Positions 1-12,720 of a stretch of 64,000 nt of DNA are shown here, in pieces (position 1 is the first letter of the stretch; the number at the start of each line of letters is the position of its first letter). Below the pieces are notes generated by a model. That model ran no database searches. It was not told where the DNA came from and saw only the letters and a program-made list of their open reading frames with translations. The stretch comes from Nymphaea colorata. Its lineage: Eukaryota; Streptophyta; Magnoliopsida; Nymphaeales; Nymphaeaceae. The stretch spans positions 4,537,503 to 4,601,502 of the forward strand of contig NC_045143.1 in the NCBI RefSeq assembly GCF_008831285.2, written 5' to 3'. The position numbers and the translations under genes are program-made.

Positions 1-2700
1 TCACGTGGTGCAGGAAGGTCCAATAATGGCAGAACTTTAGCTACATAACATTAATGTTGCAGGAAAGGGTCTGTAAAATACACAAGAGCCGCCCCAAAGA
101 GATCAGTGGGAAGTGGGTAAAGGCAGGTTCAACTCCAGCCATGAATGCACCAACCTAGAACCAACAAATCTAGGTATGTAACTTCAATGCTGGGGGAAAT
201 CAGGATCATGGGCGTCTTATGATGCCCAGGAGAAAAGGAAGATCTACAGAAGAACAACGAGAAAAAAGACCAACAAAAATAGAGAAAAAGCATGTCATTA
301 GCGAGCGGAACTCCAAAGAAGTAACAGGTGGTTTTCGAAATAAAAGTTAGTCTCACAGGATTCAGGTCCATAAATGGCTTTCTCTTGCGGCTCTCAAAAC
401 TTGGAGCAAATGACCTTAATTTAGAAAATGCTGAAAGAAATGCACCTTGGTGTAATACAGACGTGCATTCACCTGGTTCTTTCTCAAAAGCTAAACTGAA
501 GTTGAGGTGATGGAGCCACATTTTTACGAGTAAAGAAAACCTTTTTCTGTGAGAAAGAGGAAATGGTTGGAAAAAATATCATACAGCTTTTTTCTTATGA
601 AAAGTGCATTTCTCACTTGTACCATTCATGTCAAATTCCGTTCACGGAATCCTACACGTCACAAGGTGCATCTATGTTTCCTCCTGTGGCTCCCTGCTTT
701 GTTTTCTGTCTTGAGGCACTAACAGATTCACTTCTCTGTGGTAGTGATAGACAAACAACCTTCAACGATTCAATCCAGTTCTTGTCAGAAAAGGGTTTCA
801 CTGGCTGAGTTAAAGGGAAATCATGTGCCAGGATGGTGTGGAATAAATAGATTGCCTTGATTTGAAGTGTCTGATAGTAGCCAATGTGTGAGAATTCATA
901 GTCAGACGATTCGGCAAGAGAAGACTTGTGCTTGTGCGTAGCAAGAACCAAATTATTGGCATAGTGAAATTCAAACACCCTGTGATTAGGAAGTGCTAGA
1001 AGCCTAGAAGCTGGTTTTCCCTACTGTAACTGCCAGGTGGTTCGTTGCCAGATTGTTCAAAACTCGTTTGGATCTTGAGGCAAAGCAGCTAAGGAGAGAG
1101 CCGTTCAGGTTACATACAGGAAACAAGTTCCGAACTGTTTCCTTAGATAGATAAATAAGAAGCATTACAGAGCTTGGTTGACTGCAGTGTATGCGACTAT
1201 GCTCCATTTTGTTGGTTGCTAGCAATACTGCTTGAAAGATTTGGTTGAAACCAGTTACAGAAGGAAACAGCAAGAAGAACAAGGACTTTTGGCAGGGTAT
1301 CTTGTTCTTTGTACAGAATCAGTATTAACTACTAATGATTTTGCTCCATGACAGAAGATCCGCACTATAGTTTCTGCTGGGAGTGTGATAGACATTCCGA
1401 GTAATCTCTGTCGGACAGCGAACATATATGGTAACAGGGGCCAATGACCCTGCGAGGGATGTTGTTCGATGTTGAAATTTCGACTTTTGTCTTTTTATCT
1501 TGAGAAAAGGTCGAGGGTCTAACAATCAACGGTCTTTGGAGCAAAAAAAGGATGATTTCACGTGAAACAAACAGGTACCACGGAAAAAGTCATGAAATCT
1601 GGTTATTTTTCATATATATGAGAGTTGAAGTAGCTGCAGAAGGTCAAATGTAACTGTTAAGACATTATTAAAGAAAAGTTCGAACCTGAGGCTTGAATTT
1701 AAATACCAAGTTGTAAAGGTTCGACAATTCAAACCTGGGGTATGTTTTTGGTGGTGTAATTTCATGTGGGCAGGGCTAAACCCAGGATTCTTGTCAAAAA
1801 AGAAGCAGCCTTGAACAATAGGAAAGTTGTTCGAATCTTGAGGTGAAGATCCAGAATCAAGTTCCAAGTTTCCCTTGCGCACCTGTCTCTTTCCAAACTA
1901 ATGTCTTCACATGACAGACAGGGTAAGGACTTTGACTTCTTATCAAGCAAGCACGCCAAGTACTTCAACATTAAAATTTGAAGTTTCATTTCTTTGGAAA
2001 AAATGAGAAATTTGTAATGTCAATCATTTTAGAGAAACTTGAGTCAAAGTGGCCGGGGTGGAAATATGATTCTGAATCCCACTTATTCATCAACTTGGGG
2101 TCGCAGCTGGCACCTTTGAAAGTTGGTTATCATGAAACGTGAGAAGTGACTATTTTCAAACGAAGGTGAATCAATTTCATGCATCAAATGGAAAATTATC
2201 ACAAAAGAAACATATTGAAGGACCATATACATGGCGCCAATGGCTTGGGCCCAGCAGCACCTGTGTGTTCGCTTTCAAGTCAAAACCGTGTGGTTGGTGC
2301 TGCAGACTACTAGCCTGTGAGACTGCCCAAGTTTGGATCTCAATTCCCCAGGCAATCTCATCTTGAAAATGCGAGGAAGGACGAATCGGTCATTTCGTCC
2401 CTTTCACACTTAATGGTGCTCTAACTATTAAGGTCATGGCAGCGTCCTCCATGAGTAAATGCCGAAGCAGTGGTGGATGCTCATCCATATTTGGCTTTAC
2501 TGGCAGGAGGGGGTGCCTCCCACAGTATTATCAGCGGTCGCCGGTGAACCGTGTTGATGATACATGGTTGTAGTTGATGATATGCTACATGATTATGATG
2601 ATGGTAATGGTTGGTCTTGGATGATAGCAAGACGGTGGAGTCTGCGTTGGGATGGGGTCTTTCACCGTTCTTGTTACTCCCCATGGCTGCAATTTGTCTA
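1..2700. other. Upstream region with no recognisable gene
   Basis: Six-frame reading gives only short open frames, the longest about 130 codons on the minus strand at 129-521. None carries a motif I recognise or looks like a conserved exon. No tRNA-like cloverleaf or clear transposon termini were seen. It could hold untranslated sequence or introns of a neighbouring gene, or the distal promoter of the F-box/kelch gene that starts near 3.2 kb. Confidence 0.4.
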
Positions 2701-2759
2701 ACATGGACCACCCACCTCCCCAACTATCTCCCACACGCTCATGCTCTCGCCGGTCGCCA

Positions 2760-3200
2760 CTCACCCACTGACTCTCTCTCTTTCTCTCTCTTCTCCTTTT
2801 CCTCTTTTGCTTAATGGTGGGTCATCTGTGTTAGGCGTTTTTCCTCTCCGAGTGCAGCTCTCAGTCCACCGTACCGCCACTCATCTTCCCCCGTCTTTTC
2901 CTTTAAGTTCTATAGAAAGGTACCCGTTGTTCTGTATCTGATCTGGGGGGTTGGGTTTAGGTTTTTCTTTTCCGACTTTGTGGTGGCGGTGGCGGAAGTT
3001 AGGCTGCATTCGATTTACAGGCCGAAAGTTGAGGTGTACCAGTTTCTGCCCATAACCTGGTTCTTTTCCTTCTCTAATTGTCTGTGAAAAAGTTCAGTCT
3101 TGTTGGTTGTATTTGGTTGAGGACTTGGGCTCTCTCTTTCTAGTTTTTGGGTGAAATGGATCCACTTTTTTCTGCTTGAGGTGAGCTGGTGTGGATCGTT
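2760..3200 (+). promoter_or_regulatory. Probable core promoter and 5' leader of the F-box/kelch gene
   Basis: A long CT-rich tract (about 2769-2810) is followed by some 390 nt of mixed sequence leading to the ATG at 3201. Pyrimidine-rich tracts just upstream of or within the leader are common in plant housekeeping-type promoters. I see no convincing TATA box. The exact transcription start is not visible, and a further 5'-leader intron cannot be excluded because a possible GT donor lies near 2921. Confidence 0.4.
3156..3179 (+). other. Short upstream ORF in the F-box/kelch leader
   Basis: An ATG at 3156 opens a seven-codon frame closed by TGA, ending 21 nt before the main start at 3201. If the leader is transcribed unspliced here, scanning ribosomes would meet this frame first, so it could dampen translation of the F-box protein. 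It encodes M-D-P-L-F-S-A. Such short frames also occur by chance. Confidence 0.35.
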
Positions 3201-3227
3201 ATGGAACGTGGGCTTCAGCCTCCTTTG
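3201..3227 (+). CDS. SAGL1: F-box/kelch protein, coding exon 1
   Basis: Nine codons (M-E-R-G-L-Q-P-P-L) end at a good GTGAGT donor. They join in phase 0 to the exon beginning at 8178, whose first residues are V-D-T-A-A-C. The joined N-terminus matches the Arabidopsis family member At1g55270 as I know it (M-E-R-x-x-Q-P-P-L-V-D-T), and this decides the start codon. The reading frame at 8166-8177 that appears to extend exon 2 upstream is intron sequence: it begins with TTG and ends in the TTTCCAG acceptor. Confidence 0.85.
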
Positions 3228-6200
3228 GTGAGTCCAGTTCTACCGATCTCTCTTTTGATTCTTTGTTTCGTTCCTGTTCCCATCATCATCATCATTATTC
3301 TGCTTCTTCCTCATTTTAAAACTGGCTTCTTTCTTAGCGGATGTTCTCCATTGAGACCGTGGGGTTAACTTTCGGATCTATTGTCCTGTTTTTCAGTTCG
3401 CAGTGAGCTGATGGTTAACTGTTGATCTGTCTTCGTGGTTGTATTTGTGTGGTTCTTAATTACTTGAAAATTTATTGGTCCATCTGCAGTTCTTATTTGG
3501 GTTTCGAAATGGCAATCTTTAAACAGGGGTATGATAGAAAGAAAAATGTGAACTTCTGATTTTAGAGGGGAAAACTCTGCAAACCATAGTTAGGAAATGG
3601 AGTCCAATTGATGTCAGTGGGAGCGTTAGATTGCGTTATGTTGCTCCCATCGCACAGTTGGAACACTTTTTGAGCGTGGTGTTTTCTGGGGTAATCGAAG
3701 TTTAGATAGTGGGTGGGTCATGAATTTCTGCTTTTCAGTAGGTCCTGCGTTCATAAGATGCCATTTTTCTTCTTCTCCTCTTTCAAGAAAAATTTAACGT
3801 TTTCCCCTTCCTATGACACTTTCCAAGATCCGATCTGGTTTTGACTGCTTTGTACCTTAAAAGAGGGTTTCTGAGTACTCTAATCCATTAGTAAAAATGT
3901 ATGTTGACATTGTTGATGAGTCACATGCATTATCAGTTATTTCCTTTGCAAAGATTTAGCCTTTTCTTTCTGAAGGGCTGTGAATTTGTTAGCTAGGAAC
4001 ATTTGAACTATTGTTCTTTGAATACTATCTATCTGCCATGGAGCTGTGGTTTTTTTCATGGCCTGTTGCTTTCAACCGGGTGACTGTTTTACGTAGCATA
4101 AACATGCCATGCTATATCAAATCACAGATGACTATAAGGTTGCCGAGTTTGCTTGTAAGTTGTTACTAACTTACTAGCTTTTCTATTTGGGTAATCTGCA
4201 TAGAGAAACTGCATGCTTTTGTTGATTGAATAAAAATAGTGTGACGTACAGAGGCGCATGCATTTTCACTTATATATAGCCTCTCTTCTAGACTACCAAA
4301 CAGTATTTCCACTTCATATTTCGTGGTACCATTTGCTTGCTTTTGTCATGGTGGAATTGGTATGCTGACATCATGCTGAAGAGTTCTACTCATTATGGCT
4401 GGAATGGAAGGTTTTATAATAACAATCGAGGATTCTCTACTTGTGCCTATACTCCTTGTTCTTATTTAAGAATTAAGACTGCAGTTCTCATTTGTCTGTT
4501 CAAAGAATGTGTTTTCTGCCTTTAGACAGGACTAGCTAGGCACATGTTTGTTGTGTGGCACCTAGCTCAAGACATAAGGGAGATACTGATTGGTTTGTAC
4601 TTTATACCATGTCATGGAGAATGGTAAGGGCAGGTTACTTTTGGAAGTGATTGCATGGCTTGTCAATGTCATAAGCTTCACCTTATATGGTAAAAGCGGT
4701 GGACTAGAATTTGGGGTTTCTTAGTTACTAGTTGGGACTGTTAATTTATATTTTATATTGTCATGGACATTAGGTCATTACCCTCTCACAATATTTAATC
4801 ACAAGGAACAGAGCATTTTGCAATTGCAACTTGATATCTAGTGCTAATTTAGAATTTAATTTAACTGGCATCTGCAGGTGCAAACCATAGTCACAAATAA
4901 TGTCTCGAAGTTTTAAACGACGAGGTTTTTTTTTCGGTATAATACGGCGGGCTTGAAAAATACGGGAAAAAACGGGAAAAAAATTGTATTTTTTTAAATT
5001 AAAAAACTGAAATGGGGAAAAATAAAATATGTGAGAAAATGGTAACACAAACATCAAAAGATAAGTAGATTTGCAACAAATAAAAAATAGAAAATGAAAA
5101 AAAAAATTGGCATTAAAAAATGGAAAAAATGGAGAAACACTTTTTTTTTTTTAAAGTTTTAAATGGCATTTCATTTTCTTGCACTTTTTTTCGAAAATAA
5201 CGCGTTTTTTGTGACTATGGACTGCAAACTTACCTTCTATGACATCTATTCATCTGCATTCAACATAAGTAGAGGCAATTCGTTAATTGTATAAAGGTGG
5301 TCTGCCAAGATATGTTTGTGGCAGCCTTATCAAGCACAAGTTACAACAACCAGTACAACTGTGTTGTTATCACACACAAAATGGAAGTCTTAAAACTTGA
5401 AGATAATATAAAAATCTTATTAATAAAGTTATAGCTACTAGTTGCATAAGTGTAATCTTGTAGAAAATGGGGCAAACCTAGTGCCATAAAATTGTCAGTG
5501 GAAGTGTGAGTAGTCAAGCTCTAGTCACATCAGCAGCTAGTAGCTACTCTAATGGATGCTTCATTATGTTATTCTTGAAAAGTGCCTATATATATGTGTA
5601 TTATTTGATGCCGTAGGATTTATATGAAAAGAATGCAGTGGAAACTGCTTATGATGGATCAGTGAGGCGAATTCTATAGCAACAGATACTGATAGGTTTA
5701 CAGGATTCTGCTGAATGTTTGTCCGAGATTCTAGCTCAGTTGTATATAACTTGATTAGTTAGCACAAAAACATCCATAGAAGAGTCCAAGAGAAAAGAAT
5801 TGTACATGGAATTTTAAATAAAGATTAGATTTATAGGTGTAAAACCTACACTTTGTAGTATTTACTATTTAGCTTTCAGAACATGTAAAATGATGAGTCT
5901 AGATCTTTTAAGTTAGAAAGAAACAGAAACAAGAAAATAATTTTGAATCTGTAAAAGATTTTTGAACTTGGAAAAATGTGTAACAATATCTGGATCATAT
6001 TGTGATATTATGTTTTCTTGCAATATTTCTAAATATCCTGATACTTCCCAATGATATCAGCGAGTCAGCAGACCATAATATGCCATTGATATTCTGATAT
6101 TTAGCAAATGGGTGGCATTAACCATGCTTGAATTACATCTTTATTTTTGTTTACCTTTTATCTGAGCAGCCCAAAACTCAAGATCAACAGCTGCAACCCA

Positions 6201-8177
6201 AAAATGAAGGGAATACATTAAGGGGACATATTGCTGTGAACAGCATAGGATCTAACCGATGTCAGGAGGATATTAGGGTGTTTTCTTGTCTGGTGGTACT
6301 AGAATCCCAAACGTGAGATAGAAATGCAAAGAAAGAGCATCATAATAAGATAAAGGACAAAGAATGTACAAAAAAGGTGGTAGCATAAATGACTTCGGTG
6401 GAAAGAATGAAGAGAAGGAAGATTTAGAAGTAGCACGGTTGTGGGAAGAAATCACTGAATAATGGAGGATGGTATTACATGGCAGGAATGCTTTGATTCT
6501 AGTATGAAAATAGTCTTTACTGAAATCTGTGAGTGGAGGAAGCTTCTGAGGGGGGAGAATTCTAAGCTTCTAGTGATTTCTCTTTTAGAGGCAACTATAC
6601 AATTCAGCCTTGATTAATTATTATAAAAAGTTTCATTAGACCAAAGTTTTGCAGGGGCCGACCTTATGTTAGTCTTCTTTTGTTGGATAAAGGAAATTTG
6701 ATACTTGATGTCAAGTCAGAGATGGAAGTATGTGCTTCATTTTATTTGAAAAAGATATTCTAAGGTTGAGATTTGTAGCTAAAGTTTCAAATCTTTTCTT
6801 CTTATGCAAAAGAGAAAAGCTTTGACTTACAAAAGTAGCCATTTTAGCAACACTTTTGTCATGTTTGATTTTATAAGTTGAAAATGTGGTGGTATCTCAC
6901 CTATTTTAGCAAAAGTTTTGCAAATTGCAGAGCTTGTATTTCTAACCAAACAAGGTAAATATCTTTTGAAAGCGTATGTTCTTTAAAGAAAGTTTTGCTT
7001 CTTCTATAAGAGAAAAGCTTTTGCCTCAAAATCTTTGTAAACTCGCAGTTCTGGACGTATGCAACTCTTTCTGCAAAAAGGGCATATGCTTGACCCCTTT
7101 TTTTGTTAACTTAGTATTGATGTGGAAAATTTTATCCAACAAAAAGAAACAATTGAAAAACCTTACCATACCAAAGCAAATTCTTGCCGGCAATCAAATG
7201 GGCCTGATTGATTAATACTATATGCCTGAATGAATAAAAGAAGCCAATATAATTTGTAAATATTTATGATTGTCCCAATATATGCATGTGTCAAATGAAA
7301 AGCTGCATAATCCCACCGTAAGCATAAAACAAATTTTGCACGTTTGAACATCAGTAGGTTTTATTAAGAAGCCCATGTCCTAGTATTTTGGATCAATACC
7401 GTTTGCTGTCCTTTGTTATTTTCTGATTAGTTAATGCAACCAACTTACAGACCCACAAGATCAACACCACAAAATGATTGTTAACTATATTGCAGTAAGC
7501 ATGTTGCTTCAGTAATGAAAATTCATTATTGTTTGTTGATTAAAAGATTGCATACTTTCAATTGAAAAAAGAAAATTGTGAGTTGGTCCTGAGTCAAAGA
7601 GTCATCCTTATTATTGTAACAACGTGTAATAGCGGAAGTATGTCCTCGGTTCTTCAGCTGCTGTAATTAGGGCATCCTGTGGATTTTCAAGAGCTGGGAG
7701 CCTACGAGAAACCAAATGACAGGATGCTGCTCTCAGGAAACCGTGTCTGGTCTTGGTTGTCAGGTTACAGAAGAGTTTTGCCTCAGCTCACATTTTGTCA
7801 GTCAGAATGAATCTTGTATTTTGAAAACAAGCATATTAAAGTTGAAAGCAGAAGGAAAAAGGCCTCTTTTTGAAGTTGAAGGACAACTTCAAATTTAACT
7901 GTCCATGTTTTTGCATACTTGTGATTAAGTAGTTTAGAATACAGTGTATAAACTTCCATCTGCATACATATTTATTAAATAAACAATTTCTATCTCTACA
8001 CGAACACTCTATTTCTTGCTTATTCCCTTCATCATTTCTATGAGTTCGAAATACCTTTAAAATTTAGAAATACTGGATATGCATAAAATGAAGTTTCTGT
8101 CTTTTACTTGTGCTGTAAAGGATTCCATTACCAGCATCATTTTGATAATCTAATGTTTCATTCGGTTGGATTTCCAG
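3228..8177 (+). other. SAGL1: Intron 1 of the F-box/kelch gene (4,950 nt)
   Basis: The donor is TTTG/GTGAGT at 3227/3228 and the acceptor TTTCCAG/GTTGAC at 8177/8178. The interval is AT-rich with no long open frames. It contains a 336-bp MITE-like element (4885-5220). A coding intron this long directly after nine codons often carries enhancer or alternative-promoter sequence, but I see no specific element. No internal coding exon is needed, because the two exons join in phase and match the family. Confidence 0.8.
4885..5220. mobile_element. MITE-like insertion in intron 1
   Basis: The ends are perfect 14-bp inverted repeats, CCATAGTCACAAA-type at 4885 and its complement ending at 5220. The interior is very AT-rich, with runs of A or T and GGGAAAAA motifs, and has no coding capacity. 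TGCAAA flanks both sides (just before 4885 and two bases after 5220), a possible target-site duplication. Size, inverted ends and lack of genes fit a non-autonomous DNA transposon. The superfamily cannot be named from this. Confidence 0.55.
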
Positions 8178-9428
8178 GTTGACACAGCAGCATGCTTTTG
8201 TAGAGTAGACACTGGCTTGAAAACTGTTGCCGGGGCTAAGAAATTTGTCCCTGGAACGAAGCTTTGCATTCAGCCTGACATTAAGCCATCCATCCATTCG
8301 TCAAGAAACAAGGGTGTTAGAGGAGATAGGAGTAGGAACCAATCCCCACTGCTGCCAGGCCTTCCAGATGACCTTGCAATAGCATGCTTGATTCGTGTTC
8401 CACGTGTAGAACATAGGAAACTTAGGTTGGTATGCAAAAGATGGTATCGCCTTCTTGTAGGAAACTTCTTTTATTCTTTGCGGAAGAGCCTTGGTATGGC
8501 TGAAGAATGGATCTATGTAATTAAAAGAGATAAAGATGGAAAAATTTCTTGGCATGCCTTTGATCCAATACACCAGCTCTGGCAGCCACTTCCACCTGTT
8601 CCAGGCGAATATTCTGAAGCACTTGGATTTGGTTGTGCTGTTTTAAGTGGCTGCCACCTTTACTTGTTTGGTGGGAAAGATCCGTTGAAAGGTTCCATGA
8701 GGCGAGTCATTTTCTATAATGCAAGGACCAATAAGTGGCACAGAGCTCCAGATATGCTGAGGCGACGTCATTTCTTTGGGTTTTGTGTTATCAACAACTG
8801 TTTATATGTTGCAGGTGGGGAAAGTGAAGGAGTCCACAGGTCATTAAGATCAGCGGAAATGTATGATCCCAATAAAAATAGATGGTCTTTTATTGCAGAT
8901 ATGAGCACCGCTATGGTTCCATTTATTGGGGTGGTTTACGAGGGTAGATGGTTTTTGAAAGGGCTTGGCTCTCATCGGCAGGTCATGAGTGAAGTTTATC
9001 TTCCGGAAAGCAACAGTTGGTTCCCAGTTTATGATGGCATGGTTGCTGGATGGCGCAACCCATGTGTATCCTTGAACGGCCAGCTTTATGCATTGGACTG
9101 CAGGGATGGTTGCAAGCTGCGAGTATATGATGCAGCAACCGATTCTTGGAGCAAACACCTAGACAGCAAATTGCACCTGGGAAATTCTCAAGCATTGGAG
9201 GCAGCTGCCCTTGTTCCCCTCAATGGGAAGCTTTGTATCATCCGCAACAACATGAGCATCAGTCTGGTTGATGTGTCAAAGTCCAATGAGGTGAGCATGG
9301 ATCAGCTTTGGGAGACAATTGCTGGCAAAGGACACTTCAAGACATTTGTCACAAACCTGTGGTCGAGTATTGCTGGAAGGAGCCGCCTGAAAAGTCACAT
9401 TGTCCACTGTCAGGTGCTTCAAGCTTAA
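8178..9428 (+). CDS. SAGL1: F-box/kelch-repeat protein, coding exon 2 (SAGL1-type SCF substrate receptor)
   Basis: With exon 1 this gives a 425-residue protein. An F-box lies at about residues 62-100 (S-P-L-L-P-G-L-P-D-D-L-A ... R-L-V-C-K-R-W-Y), the surface that binds the SKP1-type adaptor of an SCF E3 ubiquitin ligase. Kelch repeats follow from about residue 130, with G-x-x-L-Y-L-F-G-G and L-Y-V-A-G-G-E blade motifs and paired N-K-W / N-R-W turns, forming a substrate-binding propeller. The protein ends in C-Q-V-L-Q-A. Near-collinear similarity throughout identifies it with Arabidopsis At1g55270. That protein (SMALL AND GLOSSY LEAVES1) is reported to promote turnover of phenylalanine ammonia-lyase and of the wax enzyme CER3. 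The same role here is inference. The frame is intact and the gene looks single-copy in the window, unlike the cystatin cluster downstream. Confidence 0.92.
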   Translation, partial: VDTAACFCRVDTGLKTVAGAKKFVPGTKLCIQPDIKPSIHSSRNKGVRGDRSRNQSPLLPGLPDDLAIACLIRVPRVEHRKLRLVCKRWYRLLVGNFFYSLRKSLGMAEEWIYVIKRDKDGKISWHAFDPIHQLWQPLPPVPGEYSEALGFGCAVLSGCHLYLFGGKDPLKGSMRRVIFYNARTNKWHRAPDMLRRRHFFGFCVINNCLYVAGGESEGVHRSLRSAEMYDPNKNRWSFIADMSTAMVPFIGVVYEGRWFLKGLGSHRQVMSEVYLPESNSWFPVYDGMVAGWRNPCVSLNGQLYALDCRDGCKLRVYDAATDSWSKHLDSKLHLGNSQALEAAALVPLNGKLCIIRNNMSISLVDVSKSNEVSMDQLWETIAGKGHFKTFVTNLWSSIAGRSRLKSHIVHCQVLQA

Positions 9429-12350
9429 GGACAGACATTTTTAGCTGGTGCATGCGTGTCAATACGGCCATCGGAGTGCATGACAGATCCGTGTTTTCCT
9501 TGAATGTTAAACCAGCTGCCCCCAGGATCTCACTGCCTCGTAACTTTGCTACCCAAAATGAACGGCGAGGTGCTGTTTTAGTTGGTTGTCGGCTGCATCT
9601 GTTTTGGTACAAAAGGATCCTGTCGCCATCTTTCGGTCTCTTGCTGAAAGAACGCTTGAGGATGCCATCCTTTCCATGCTCTTAGTATCTCAATGACCGA
9701 CCGTAAGTTTTGTTTGTTTGGAAGCTGGAAGCATTAGTTGTGTCCACTGATTGTGATAGATGCACCTGAGATGAAGCACTTAGAGAATGTTGATTTTGGG
9801 GGCAATCTGACTTACAGATTGGAAGAAGGGCTTATAGAAGTTTCTATTGGATAATCATGCAGATTTTTTTGCTTGATGTTCAAGTACTGCAAGAGAAATA
9901 TATGCCACTTAAACGTTTCACGAAAAGTTAGTGAGGATGCTCATCCTTCCAGATGTTACCATCAGATGTTCCCGAAATAACATCTCTTTGTGCTTCATTG
10001 CTCCAGTCAGTTATTTGTTTAACCCATTGTTATATCAGTTTATTGGGCTTAATCAGCAGTTTTTGTATTATATAAGAACAGTTAATGATTTGTTTAGTTG
10101 CTGCGCCCTCTTACAAATCTTGTTTCACATGTCAAATGCTCTTGTTTGTTCATTTGAGACGTTACTACTTCATAAACCTCCCCTTGAATCAATGTCACCA
10201 ATTTCATCATCTGAATCTTTTGCGAAGCAGGCTGACACATTCACAATCCCTGATGAAAGCTCAGAAAATGTCAGCATGTTAGCAGTCTACCATCTAAAAG
10301 ATGTATAACATAAACGAAGGTGTGAAAAAATGAATAGCCAACAAAGTGCGTAGGCCATATTATTAAGGTGCCTCATTGACATGTTATTAAATAATAAATC
10401 TTATACCTTCTTTTCATCATTGAAATTAATAAATGGCAAATGCAATTTTTTATCCCTGGAGTCTGATTCTTTTGCCGGTCGATCTGTTTGCCCCAAATTA
10501 AGAGCAAACCAGTTCTACCATCATAAAGTAGAAATTATCCCACCCGAGCAATTATAAGAAGGAAGCAAACTTTTGGCTGCGCAGCATTTAACCATTCCAT
10601 TTAATTAAACAGGCTACATTCTAGACTGTTACAGACACATTCGGAGCTTTTAGGTACAATGCAATGATCATGACATTAGCTTTCTTTCTTCATAATCAGG
10701 GGAATTATTGAGCTTAAGGACATGTTAAACTTGCCAGTCTGATGTGAGATGTTTACAATGCCTTGTTTGGGTTGCTACTGAGTATTAACTGTTAATATTC
10801 GAAAGAAGCCTCCCCTGCTCGCTAAGAAGGCCTCACTGCTTCACCCTTTACTCTAGGAAGTGCCCGCTAAGATCATCGTTTGCTGTCTAAATTTCACTTT
10901 AAGAATTGCATGAATGGCCCTCATTTGTTTTGAAACTAAAGGAAGAGACCACGATATGCCATTTTTATTTCGAACGAGAGAGGATAAGCCTGGTCTTTCT
11001 TCCGTTGTATTTTGCAGAGGTATGGGGAAACTCTCATTAAACATCCACCTGTTCTTTAAATTCCCTACCTATTGCAAGAAATATATCAGATACTATACTG
11101 TTTCAGCCCCCCCAAACTTTAACCAATCTCTGCTGTGGTAGCACAAGAGAAAATTCAAGGATAAAAATAAAACAATGGACAGGCGTTGGGAAGATTTCTT
11201 CCGCACGGCCATATGGTTCCTATGGAAGGTGAGGGATAGCAGAAACCACAAGGGGAACTAGAGAACGAAGAATGTTAAAGACGGCTTTGGAGTTATTGCA
11301 GGAGAAGTTCTTGCCGACAGAAAATCGATTAAACCAAGTCAACACAAAGTCGAATTCGCCTGTTTCGAGCATTCTGTGGGGCTGTTGGACTGTGGAGAAC
11401 AGCTCGTGGGTCAACGTCCAAGTGGTATCTTGGATGAGAGGCAGGAAACTTGGTGCGGTGATGAGACAGAGATGGGAGGCATCTATATGGAGCTGTACCG
11501 TGTAGGGAGACTCCTGCGGCCGATGTGGACGATGAAGTGATGAAAGAATGTTTGCAACATTTGACTGTGGAGCAGGGAGAGGAAGGAACAATAGCGATTC
11601 TCTCAAACAATGGAGATTGGAAAAAGCAAATCGAAGACAACAAACTCAAGGCTGTTCTTGAGGCAAAGGACAACATTTTTTTGCACATAATTTGGAAAAG
11701 ATACCTAACACGTTTGGATTTTTACTGCAAGTTTCAATTTCACTCAGCTCTTTCTGGATCTGGATCTGGATTTTAACCGTGAGACACTGAGTTCGAGACC
11801 AGTGTGCAAGCCTAAAAAACACATGTATTCGGGTTTGGTTTACGATTTTTACGACAGCAACAGGGTCTGCAAGGGTTGTTTCAATTAAACCCACATGGAT
11901 CTGGGTTTGGGTGATCCATAATCCAGTTGACAAAGATACTGACTGCTGACGATGGGACTGCTTGTACTACTGATAATCTCCAAAACTTTCCATAAATAAA
12001 TTAATTGGCCAAAATATGACCAACACAGTAATTTACTAGTCTTAGTTAGCCGAACACGGTTTGGATATCATTAATTACTTTACAAAGTAAAGGAAAAAGT
12101 TTATTTTAGATTTTCAATCTTTTGGTTCGTATATAATAATCTCAAATACGAGCCACACATCTTGGCTTTCCTGATATGGGCCTCAGTTTTACTCACAATC
12201 GTCAAAACGAGGGCCTAGCTCTGTAATTGCCCTCTACCTTAATTAATATATTAGCAATGATATATAATGACAATACAAATCAAGAAAATTTCATAACTCA
12301 AAGAAGGCAGAGTTAAATATTCAAGTGTGTGCTCAATAAAGATAGCGTGT
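9429..12350. other. 3' flank of the F-box/kelch gene and intergenic DNA
   Basis: The 3' untranslated region presumably occupies the first several hundred bases. Poly-A signal candidates (AATAAA-like) occur near 10,390 and 10,425. Beyond that I see only short frames without recognisable domains. A weak resemblance to non-LTR retrotransposon sequence near 11.2 kb is not strong enough to annotate. Confidence 0.4.
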
Positions 12351-12351
12351 T

Positions 12352-12720
12352 TCAAGTATGGATGTAAAACAAGCGAACCGGGTTTGAGCTTGACTAATTA
12401 GAACTCGACCCACATATAGCTCGGCTCGAGTTTGACTTGAGCTTTATGAGGTGAGCTTGACCTCAACTTGTTTAACCGAGTATGAGCTTGAGCTCGACTC
12501 GTTTAAGTTTGTGTCCTTTATATATATTTTATGCTTAAAATTTTCATATTTTTATTTAATCCATTTTAAGTTTTTTAAATTACAAGAATAAGTATTAGTG
12601 TTAAACGAGCCTACTCAAGCTTTATGGAGTCGAGTTTATTAAACTCGCACTATGAATTGAGCTTAACCGAGTTCTAGTAGAGCCCAAGTTGGCTCGACTA
12701 GTTGAACATTTTTTGTTTTA
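12352..12720. repeat. GAGCTCGAG-rich dispersed repeat, probable DNA-transposon remnant
   Basis: The stretch is packed with GAGCTTGA, CTCGAGTTT and AACTCGAC motifs in both orientations around an AT-rich centre. That layout is usual for subterminal repeats of small non-autonomous plant DNA transposons. A second segment of the same type lies at about 59,755-59,895. No transposase is present and termini cannot be placed. Confidence 0.45.

Noticed and set aside
8166-8177. Apparent upstream start (TTG) of the F-box/kelch frame
   Set aside because: It is intron end sequence with a splice acceptor; exon 1 at 3201 gives the family N-terminus.
11175-11700. Possible non-LTR retrotransposon remnant (W-F-L-W-K-V-R-D-S-R-N-like text near 11,200)
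   Set aside because: Only one short stretch resembles the family and no reverse transcriptase or clear RNase H motif follows; too weak to annotate.
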